NCBI GenBank assembly: GCA_016165875.1
Contig: JABBOT010000080.1
Location: forward strand, 16,588,572 to 16,652,571
Length of the DNA stretch: 64,000 nucleotides
Origin: Acanthopleura granulata
Lineage: Eukaryota; Mollusca; Polyplacophora; Chitonida; Chitonidae
Direction of reading: 5' to 3'
Position 1 is the stretch's first letter. Every line of letters starts with the position of its first letter. The position numbers were made by a program, and so were the translations under genes. The notes beneath the pieces are model-generated. The model was given only the letters and a program-made list of their open reading frames with translations. It did not search any database and was not told where the DNA came from. Below are positions 23,701 through 35,700 of the stretch, one piece after another.

Positions 23701-26700
23701 GTTTGATGAACTGTACTTACTTTTTGTCACAACGCCTTCCAGAAAAATGACGTTCTGGTCATCAAACTGACCCATGATGCTGGCTTCAGTCAGGAAGTCC
23801 AGTCTGTTCTTGTCCGTGGCACCAGGTTTCAGGGTTTTGATGGCTACCGACATCTCTGCTCGATTTGGGATTCGCAACTTGCCTTTGCAGACATCACCAA
23901 ATTCACCTGGTCAGAGCAGAACCAAATCAAACTGAGTATGTTGTGCGCAAATCAGACGTTATGTAAACTAATATTGAAATACACAGTAAATTTACAGCTG
24001 TAAACAGATAACAGCAGTTAAGAAAAGGCAAGACATTTAAATTATTTTTTCTACTTACCTCCTCCTATGACTGATTCAATGGTTATATGAGACGCGTCAA
24101 TTTCCCGTGTGAATTCTCGCACAGCTTGATTAGGATCCTCATAGGTATGAGGGTCGATGTAGGTCTTCACGACCCCAGGGGGTTGAAACAGGGGAACGGT
24201 CACTGAAATGGGAGAAAGGCAGTTGTAACACCTAAAGACACTAATCAGGCACAGATGTCAGTTTGGACAGGTCTAAAGCAGAAAGCAAGGTCAGGTGAAG
24301 CAAATCAAACTGGAAGCGTAAAACCTCAGTGACTGAAGCTGTGAAAGTGCTTAAACACATTTCTGCGGGCAGCATATAGAGCAAAATGCATAACATTCAG
24401 GCAAGCTTATCAGCATCATTATCATCAGGGCACAGTCCTATTCTGGCTTTCTACACACTACAGTCAAAACGAAACAGTGACATATCTACAATTAGTCTGC
24501 CGAAAGTCACAGCCAATTTGGGTGAGAATGTTTCTAAGCATTTAACAGGGTTAATTGAACTACTTGCCAGAAACTGTTTCTCTATTTAATGTTAGTATAA
24601 ACCTCACATCCCAGATTCAAACCAATAACCGTCTGTTGTACTAAGTAAAATAACTAAATCCATTACTTACATCCACCGTTAAAATGGTGTTCCAAAGGGG
24701 CACAATGCACTACTAACAAAGAAAAAAGGAAAACAGCTGTAAGCATTTGGGGTTATTCAGAGATTTACTGCAGGTTTGAGAATGAGAGCAGAATTGTCCA
24801 TTGCGCTCGTGCAATTGGAGCAGGGAGGTGGATTTCACTAACTGTCACAAATCCACTGACAATTTGTTTCAAGTCAGCGTTGCATGGCCAACTTTGATGG
24901 GTTTTTCGCTGAGTCTAATTTCACATTACTCGCCACTTAAATACTCCAAAGCCGAAGTGGTAATTAAAGAGCTTTAAATTCACTCCGATATGTAATGAAT
25001 GCTTCTCCCTTACATGTTACCAGCATTATTTGGGTTTGCACGTAGCTTTTTAATAAATTCTTTTGAGAATTGGTGTTTCAAGTTAGCAACCGTTTCAAAA
25101 TGGAACCTGCAATTATTAACTTGGAACGTCCTTACATGGTTTATGTGAATGTCGCATCTGGTGCTTAGATTTTGACAATCAGTACTCGCCTATGCTACAT
25201 GATGAAGAGGAAGTAATCTCTGTCATCCAGTTCATAGTATTCATTGATGACATGGTGTGCAATGAGATGAAATCACATTATGACAGATCATGGTGACATT
25301 CCATAGACACAGATCACAGTGACATTCAAGTGACAACGGTGTGCTTGAAGCTGTGAATGGGACCATACCCCAAAATAATGATGTGATCTTAACACTTGTG
25401 CAAAAACTAAAGAAAAAAAAAAACAAACAGTAGAACATCAAATGCAATCACAACAGCAAAAAACACACATGGACATTCAGCAAATGTTTTGACTTCTTTT
25501 CCTCATAACGACTCCAAACACGATAACACATCCACGTAACAAGTAACTGAGGAGGCATCAGCAAATGACTGGGTTTCTATGCAGCAATGCAGGAAAAAAC
25601 AGGTTTACAGAAATCAGGTACAGTGCAGCACATAATGACCATAGTCTGTCAAATACAGTAAGTGCAAAATACACATATAAACAGTTGTTGCAAAATAAGG
25701 TATGAAGCGATGAGTGATATTGAGGGCGATAAAGCATTATATCGGGAGAAACGCTCACAAAGTCAGCAACTTCAAAAGTGTTAGAATTTCTAAAAGGAAT
25801 GTTAGAAATTTGACTAGGCAATAGTTGTTTTCTTCAAATAGCTAGAAGACAAGGGTGAAGTTTAGACTAAGTTCTGTGACGGGAAAGCATAGAAACAAGG
25901 GCAGAGTGTTAAAGCCAACTGAAATCTAAACCTTGGTGAAAGTTATCTGTAAACATAGGACTGGTACAGCTATGCACAAGTAACAGCATTTTTATCTTTA
26001 CACACAAGAAAATGTCTAGACAACGGGGTAAATTTTGTAGCAAATTTCAAAACAATTATGAAATCAGGAACACCCAATTACTGATGGTGACAGGTAAATC
26101 AGCTGAATTTTTCAAAACTGTCAGTCACTTATTGCTTCATACACATATAGAACAACAAACCATGCCTACCCTCACCGTTAGTGTACTGAAGGTTGTCACA
26201 CTCGCTCACATTCTTCTCATTGCAGCCATTACGATTTCTGCAAAAATCAAAGCACACTAATATTACTGACTAGACCACTACATGTAGGTCACTTTTGCAT
26301 CACAGTCATCACTCTTATGACGTGAGCATAACTATCAGTTCGGAAATTTTTCGGACTTATTTTGAGGCCAGAAAATCTGTAGAAAGCAATCTTCACAAAG
26401 TTTGAAAAAAAAGAAGAAATAATAAACTGTTTCATGTTTTCGTGTATCATCACTGTTGTATATCAGGTTTTTTGGCATTTATTTTTATAAACTTTCAAGC
26501 CGTTTTATGTATAAAATGTTGGCCTAGAAAACAGCTGAATATTGTGACGAGTGACATACCTCCTCAGTAAAATGAGGACCATGATGATAGCGATGGCCAT
26601 ACAGAGAATGACGGCCACAATGGCTCCAGCGATGATCCCTACAGACATCCCCTGGCCTTGCTCAATCGTGCTTCTGGACACTGTCAAGGGAGACAACACT

Positions 26701-29700
26701 TGTACAGTAGGTAAACAAAACTGGGATTGAGTTACCTCCCTGTACATGGAAATCTCTACTTCATCTTAACACACACATGGATAACAGGTATAAAACTTGC
26801 CAAGACACGGCTGAAAATGATTCTTCAGTTTTATTCCACTTTTGAAAACATAATGAATGCTCTTCATTCTTTTGTAGCTACTCCATAAGGGAGGTATAAT
26901 CAATATCACTTAATCCTACAGTCTTCAAGCAAACTTCAGTTTTATCAGCGTGGCACAACTTGCTTCTGTCAACCACATTCTGTCACAAAAATCTTGTTTT
27001 AAGACAGTAAGCACAGTGTTTCATAGACACACATGTACATGTAGACAGTTACCTAATATGGAAAATAAAAGGCAAGTTCCTAATCACCCATCCAATAACA
27101 ACCTGAGAACTCTAAAATGTTACTACACATCTGGCCAGACACTCCCATCCACTCCCCCCACCCCCACCTCAGGCGACAACCTGACTACTATACAACACAG
27201 GTATCTGGCCAGCTACTGTTTCTGGACCTACCCAAAGTACCTGTCTTCACGTATATGATGTCACTGTACTGTCCCCAGCCTTTCTGTGTCTTCCCTCGCA
27301 CCTGTAACAAACAACACATCAAATACAGGTGAGAGAACAAGTGGGCAATGCCGTGCCCTGTTTCATAACTTGTAACTGTCTAAATATTAAAAATCTAAAG
27401 TATTGATTGTTCAAATAAGCTAGTATGCTGAAAATCTGAACCTATCAGCCTGAGTTGCCTCTTGAGGCCATAAATTATTCCAGGTGGTCAAAATGCACAG
27501 TTAACACTATTATAATCATTATGGCAATAGATCTTACTCAATAACCTTCTTGTACAAAACAAAAACCTCTGCTACATAAAAGTCAATCCAAAATAAGGAA
27601 TAATTAAACTTTCCTAAATGTAAGCCTGAGTGAAGTTGCTGCAAAAGCCTTGGTGTCCTCGGAGTTCAGCCAGTTATTTACTTTAATTACAACTAAAATT
27701 TCATTTTATGCTCAACACTGTTAAAGATGTAATAGTACTCCTCAGATAGAATCAACTTTTAATATACTTGAAAACAGTAGCTTAATAAAGTGGTCTGGAG
27801 GTGGTTATGAGCACAAAATAAACAGTCGGTATTTCATTGGATAATGTAAAACATGGCCCTGAATTTTGACTTTTTCCTGAAATATTATTGAACACACTTG
27901 AACAACTTCCGAGATCAATTTATAGGTTTCAGGCATCTGGTTAATTTCACGTATTAAAAGCAAGTTTTGTGTGAGTTGAAAGTCTAAGACTTATTATCGG
28001 GCTTTCTATTGTACAATTTGGTTGCAACAATCATTCAACAGCTGGCAATAATTTCCGCTACTTGCCAATTAAAATTGATTTCCTTGCTTTAATGATCGAA
28101 ATTTGCTAATCTTCCAAGTCTGAGTATTGTTTGGGGAAATATTGGCGCAAGCGATTAGTGACTACTACACAAAGGGGATCACATGATCCTTTGTTGTGGC
28201 TTAAGTTTGCACCAGTAATTAGCGTCTGTTTTCTTCGTTCACTTCAAATTTTTAATCTCAGAAGAAAAATGGCCTGTATAATCGCGTGTCTGGTTTGAGA
28301 ACAGGGAAAACATGGCTGCTGTTGAGCTGCAGCATCAGCTGTGGGCATTTGAGATTTGCCGTTAATTTTCTCCACGCCGAAAGCTGCCTTGAAAAAAGCG
28401 TTTTCCTGTTCGGCTTGTTTCGCCGAGTTTTCCGCTATTCCCAGAGTCCACATCTATCATTTTTCCCATAATTAGATTTTTGACACTTAATTGTTCAGCT
28501 AGCTCTTCTAGTCTTGGTACCAAACAAATCACTCCACAAATATCGCAGAAGACTAGCTACAAGATTAAGTCGCCATTTCCTCACACTACAAGTAATCTGC
28601 AACTCTAGACCTCAAACTTTTCATTTCTTCTCTAATTAAGCATAATTTTCTTGACTTTGGGTCTCGTTAGCAGATTGATTATCATAATGCAAAAGACAAG
28701 TTTTACATGACTTCCACTCTGTTTTTACTTTCATTAGGAATGGCGTTAGGAATTAAACAATTCAATTCCTCCACCAATGAGGGTTTTACCATCTTGACTA
28801 CACCATGTTAACCTGCCTCATGACCCATTGATCCCAGGCAGACTCCAGGGACATAAAGACTGACTTAACTTCACATCAGACAACAGGTACAATATCATCA
28901 ATTCTTTGTCACTGACATCTGACAACACTACTTCTGCGCAAAAAACTTACTCTTGTCTGACAATTTTTCATTTAAATTAAATTACCACACCATAAATTAT
29001 CAATAGAGCCCAGTCTGCATGGATTCAATTCCACAGCAAGTTTTGTGGCTTTTTATGTGCTCTGGCTTTTACGCGTACAGAAATCTCTACAGTTTTTTTA
29101 CTCGCAAAACACGGTGATCCTGCTATCCATCAAAGTGTTATTCCACGAATGTTTCAATCTTGTCACATTCTACATTTTCTAGTTTCCCTTGAGAGTATTC
29201 TACACCTCAATTTATCACTAAACACAACTGTTCTGCTTTAACGATGCCGGGTTTGAGAAAACACCATTCATTTTGTTTTATTTTTCACCCAAAGCCACTT
29301 GAGACAGACATTTTCAGGCTCCTCTGGAGTAGGTAAACCTTAACGTTTCCTAGATTTATGACATACAGAGCCCAAGTAAATATAAATATACATATATCAT
29401 TATGATATACTCATCTGGAAACTTGATGAGCATTTCTATAATGGCCTACATGTGTAGCCAAACAAAGTTCATGTAAATGTTTAGAAAATACATAAGGCAA
29501 ACCTTAAAATCACTAAAAAAAAATGCCACATACACATCAAAAGCTTAGAAAATACAAATGACACACCTTAAAAGCGCTTAAAAAAATTACCAGATACATA
29601 TCAAATATATAGAAAATGCAAACAAACCTTAAAACCACAAAAAAATCCATTACCAGATACATATATCAAAAGCTAAAAACTTCTGCTTCTGGTTAAGTAC

Positions 29701-32700
29701 AGACTTTATAATTCTCACCTGAAATCCGTACTCGGTCTGAAGTGCCAGTCCCCGAATTGTGTAATTCTTCTGTTTGGTGTAGACCAGGTCGCCACCCGAC
29801 CTGTTGTTTTTGGGGAAGTGTCGCAGCTGGTACTGTTCTATGTCTCCTTGTGATCCCATGGGCCTGTCCCAGCCTACTGTGATCCAGGTAGACCCCACAC
29901 TGATTACCTGTACATCGTTTATCTTGGCAGGCACTGAAATGTAGGAGACAATTCAATCATGAAACACAGATTACAAATTACTAGTGACCAATTTAAATGT
30001 TGTTGTGGACACTTACACATACATTAAAATTGGATAAAACTGGTTGCTTCTGTTCTTTTCTTTTTTAAATTCATTGTTCAGGTTTCCTTATTAGATCATG
30101 CTGCAAAAGCACTGGTCTGTCCCAGCCGATCAGTTCTTAACTACATGTTCAAATCCTGTCATGGCTACTTAAATTGCAGATTCAAGTCGTGAGGTTTGTC
30201 ATATATCCAGCAACAGCCTGAAGGTTTACTACAAAGGCACTGAAAAGTGTTCAATATCAATGTAAACATACATGTACTTTCAACCTCCTACAAGAAATCC
30301 TGCAGATTTCGATTCAGAAACACATGTGGAAGCTAATGATCACAGAACTCACCTGCAGCTTCCGTAGTGAACTCTGTCTGAGCCACCGACACCCGCCTAC
30401 TCTTCTCTGTGACACCATTCTCAGCGTAAACCTTTATGTTGTAGTCTGTACTAGGCAGCAGGCCTCGAACTGTCAAACTACGCAACAACAACAGCATGTG
30501 TAGCCATTTCTATTATCAAGCGCCCTCACTATTATAATGGTCCCGAAAAAGGCTGCGCACGTTTCCCCGCCAATTATGAAACGTTCTAACATTTGTGACC
30601 GAAACAGATTAAACCATAACGTCTCACCTGTATAGAAAATGCAACACAATTCTTTAAGTTGGAAGTTTTTTTCACAGTTTAACACCACTGACAGTGACCA
30701 TATGTACGAAGACATTTTATGAAAAACACTTAATACATTAACAGCTCTTTGATGGCATGTCCAGAGACAAGGACAGCACTTGTACACTTACGAGGTGGTA
30801 TTGAAGCCATGCTGTTTAGGGTAGAACTCCACACCCGAGCTACACTCCCTACAGGGGGAGCCACCGCCCGTACCACACTCCAGACACTCTATTTTGTACG
30901 ATAGATCAGTTCGGCCACCCAGGAATTGTGGCGCTGACCAGGTCATGGTCGCCGACAAATGGTCGCTGGACTTCACCTTCAGGTTCAGGGGTGCCGATGG
31001 GGGCTCTGGAAATATACAGAAAATGTCAATGTTACTGACTTAATAATGCACCAGAAGATGTGTGTAGATAAATGTTGGATTCTATGTTTGCACATGTATT
31101 CATGTATGTGTGTTCCAGCTATTAATGGCTCTGATCCTTTGTCCATACACTGTGTCTCTTTGGCCCACACAGAGTGCATTATTCACATAAAACTTAATAA
31201 ACATAACTTCATTTTGATAATCATATATACTATATGATACTCTGAAAATTCACATAGGCAAACAAAAGTAATAAAATGTTTTCCTGTGAGATTTGATTCT
31301 ACCTTCCGAACAAACGTTTAACACATGTCTATGATGACATCAATAATCAGTATCAGGCAGACTGAGTAACTTGGTCCAACTCAAGCATTCAGGTCATCTA
31401 TAGCATATTCATTGGTTTGATGCATCAGGTGCATTACTAAAGTATCGACAAAGACAGAGGATTCTACACTAAGATCAAAGCAATGATGATTATAACACTT
31501 TACATGAGGATTTCCATTTTACAGCAGCTGGCTGTAAGTTGTAACAAACTTTTTCTGGCAAAGTCACAAAAAAAACTGAAGAAGAAAGAGAAAAAGTTAC
31601 AGGAGATGCCCAGTGCCAAAATAAAGAAGGTGTTTTTCCTGGTCAAGGACATTGTACATGTAAGCACTAATCCAGCAAACTATCGGGGACAGAAGACAGT
31701 TGGAGCTCTCAGCGGATTCCCCTCCCTATGGGCTCTGTGAGCAGGTAGACACAGGGAATCAGTTTTAATTCAACACCTCCAAGCCAATCCAGTGGAGACA
31801 CAAGCTAGTCCAGGTTGTCACAGCAGTTAGATACTGCCTCCGATTGACCGTGGATAGCTGGGATGAGTTCCTTTTGTTTGCTTGAGCGTTATTGACACAC
31901 AGATATCAGGGAATGTGAGGCTGGCTTCAGGTCTTCTGCCCACCCTTACAGATCCACCCTTCTATTTCGATCAAGCCCCCTATGCATGCCAGCTTCAGCC
32001 ATACCCCTTGCCCCCTACCCCCACCCCTTCCACTCTCCCACTATTTTCTCGCCAGGAATCTTCCTAACCTTGATTACTGTTACCCTGAAGTCTTCAGCTG
32101 AACTGACTGCATGGACAAGGTAAATCCTGCCAGGGTGCTATGTCATGGCAGATGAGCACTCATTGCAGAGCTGGTCGAAATGCCTCAGGTTCAAGCAAAC
32201 ATCTAATGACAGTGTGTAATGGCTGCTGATATTCACAAAAGGCTTCCTCTGACTTTTTCAATTAAATATTCTCTTCATGTTATTTCTGATGTGTGGCGAG
32301 AACTCAAAACTTTTTAAACAAGTTCTGACTTATGTACACTTGTTTGAACCTCTATTATTACACATACAACTATCAGTGAACGCAACAAGGAAATACAAAA
32401 ATCCCCATTAAGGAAGAAATGTATATTAAGCTTTCCAAACTCTTTATGACAAAATGTGAAGATTACCAGGTCATTTTTTTCCTTTATTCATGTTACCCAG
32501 TTTGCAATCTACAGACATACCCAATAAGGGATTGCCAACTTCCTCACCAAAAAATGAAACATTTAAGCCATGCAGGTCCACAAAAGGAAAGCTTCAGAAG
32601 CTCAAAATCTCTGAGATCAGATCTGACGTTATTGTACAATAAAAAAAATACCACAGCCACAGCAAATGGGCGTCTCCTTACAGAGCAGCTGTCACCAAAT

Positions 32701-35700
32701 CAGCTAATTCTTGCAAAACAAGAGTTTTGAAAACAGGACAGACAGGCCATGTTGATTCAGGTATCAACAGTTTGGCGATGTGGTAGTTAAGGGAGGAGGT
32801 AGGATCAAGGGACTTAGCAACAAGCAATCCTCACAAATATCAGAAAATGTCTGAAATCATAAACTCCACCTAGACAGAATATCAGGCATGATCCAAGTTT
32901 AGGGTGCAGGGGAGGGGGGGAGAGAAAAAGAGACGTGGTTTAATTAAATATTAATTCTGCATTTGAGGGAGACATTTGGCTGAAGTCTGCGAGCTTTGCG
33001 CCTTTTGACTGTCTAAATAACCAGAGCTGAGTGGCCATGTTGACTTGCCGAGTATTAAGCCTCTGTGTGGGACCTTGGAGAGCTCTGCATTCGCTGGACA
33101 AACAAAATGTTTTTCCCTTGTCTTACCCAATAAAACTTTACCCCTAAATCTTTGAAGTTGAAATCGGAGAACAAAGACAAGACTGACTGACCAAAGGGTC
33201 TGCAGGCGTTTAGAAATCCACACCAGAAAATAAATCAAATTTCAAACAAATTTGTCATGTTATCAGAGTCAGATCATAAAAGTTTCCTGTCAAGAAAGAA
33301 TCGGCTGAAAATGTCAACACTGAAAGCGATTTGTCAACGGCCGTTTTTCCTCAGCCTTTCCTTCCGTTCCCTGCCCTTCAGTGGATTAAGCCAAACGTTA
33401 ATTCTTTGCCCCAAAATACACATGATTTATCTGTGCTCATTCCTTGGATAAAAACCCTTGTATGTAATGAATCCCAATAACTTCACCTTGACCAACCTCT
33501 CCTTCCCCAGTGTAAGCATGGGAACTCTGAGCATAAGATTAATGCAATCTTGTCCAGTGCATTTGTCGTACTTTTTGGAGGTTTCATGCTGTGCTGAACT
33601 CCATATTGCATGTTGTCACCCATTTAATTTGATCTTTTATGGCTGACTGAATATGTACTTTCTCTTTCAATCTGCGGGATGGTTACATCTCGTTAAGAGC
33701 CGAATTTGGTTAAGGAGATGCTGTTGTGTAATTACTACAAAATATTCAGTTTGCAATCAGGTTGCAATCTTGGATAAATATCAGGTAACAGCACAATCCT
33801 ATTCTTGTGGCCAAAGTCTTACGGTTAACCTAAACTGTACTCACTTGTGCAAGGTGCCGACTTGAGGTCATCTTTGTTTCGGTAAAATCCCGATTCGCAT
33901 TCACACATGACAGAGTGACGATGACTGGAAAAACTGTGGGCGGGGCAGTTCCTGCACGGCTCGTTACTCGTGTGCCACTTGTACGTACCAGCAGGACAGC
34001 CTGTACAACAACAACAACAATCAACATCATCAGTAGGAATCACAGAAAATTCACAAGTAAACCTTTTAAACTGTTCACATGCCACATGGAAAGGTAGGAA
34101 GATAAGCTTCAAGAAAATATCGAAGTCACGTGTAATTCAGATCTACATTAAAACATACACAACACATTGAATTTGCTAGGAGCTTGTTTTGCAGTGTTGT
34201 CCCTAGAAACAGATGAGCACTTGGTCAATGAGGTCATGTGACAGGAATCCAGCTGAAGTCTTAAATCACCAGGTATCTCATTTTATAGGCAAGCTCCACA
34301 ATGTTGGTCTCCACACCAGGCATCTTCTAAATGCCTATCCATAACAACAAAACTATGAGCAATTAACAAACTTAGCAGATTAACATTTATCAACTTTGAT
34401 CTAAGGACTTTGTCAAAAAGTAGAACAATAAACTTCATCATGAATGAATGATAGGGGTTTAATGCCATATTGGTAGTATTTCAACAACACTGCGGTAAAA
34501 CTACATGTGGTATATATATGGTAGGTAAACGTAACTCTCTGAATAGCCAAAGCTGTTGGATTTTTCCATTATTTGTTTGATCTAAGAACTTTAAGAGTAG
34601 AGCACAAACTCACTCTGTGGTACATGTATGGTTTGTACTTGTAATTCATCAGTACGGGCGCCTATGGAGCGCTGGGACTCAGTCTAGGTCAGACGGACTG
34701 GCAGACCAATGCACAGGTAATCACATGCTTCTCTCTCCCAACTCCCTCTGCCTACTAGAAATTGTATGTTTTCCCTGTATACTTAGCCTTCATGTATAAC
34801 GCATGACACAGAACTGTATTGATTGCAGGCCACCGGAACCGATTAAAAGTTTCTGGCCCACAAATAGTCCGTCTGACCTAGAGGAACACTGAACCATCTA
34901 TCGCCTTCCTGCCTCGCTACCAGTTCAAAGCTTTTCACCGGCTCTCCGTATGAAGTAGGCTATGGCGCGAGGATTGCGTATGGAAAATTCTGGTCGAGTC
35001 AGCATTGATTTTTCGCACATAATTTCATCTTTTGACAATGGGAGTGAATCGCCCTGTGGGCTCAATACTACAACCTGATTACCTTCGCTCAATAGCCCTA
35101 TCTTTCAGATTTCCAGCTGGGGTAATATTGAGACTGGGTATGGGGGAATGACGCGGGGGGTTGGGGGTGGGGTGGCGTGAGTTCACAGTGACTGACTGTG
35201 ACCCTTACAGCCTGTTAGGTCTTTATCACATATGGGGACCACCATTACCTGTAGGAGACCATTTGGGAGTACATCAACCAGGCCCTAATTTGACAACAAC
35301 TCCTACACCCAATTCTAACCACCCTATCCAGATCTGCAGTGAAGCACAATAACTCAATAACTCCTAAACAGTTTTTCATAACATTAACCATACACAAATT
35401 AACATTTCATAGGCTTTTTCCATGGCTATATTATTAAACCCCTACAGTTCTTTGAATTTTGAACCAAATTTATATTGCAACCTCCTTTTTGTTACTGAAC
35501 AAGTGTGGCCAAAGGGTTATAATATCAATGTACACATGCACTGGATTCAACTTCCAGCTGATTCATATATGCTCCACACATTATCAGCAGTGACCTCCAA
35601 TGTACAGAACTCTCCAAAAACAATGCAAGAGGTGAACCATACATGTCAAGTCTTTTATTGTTTTCCTGTTATATAACTGATGGTTGCCATGGTGACATTA

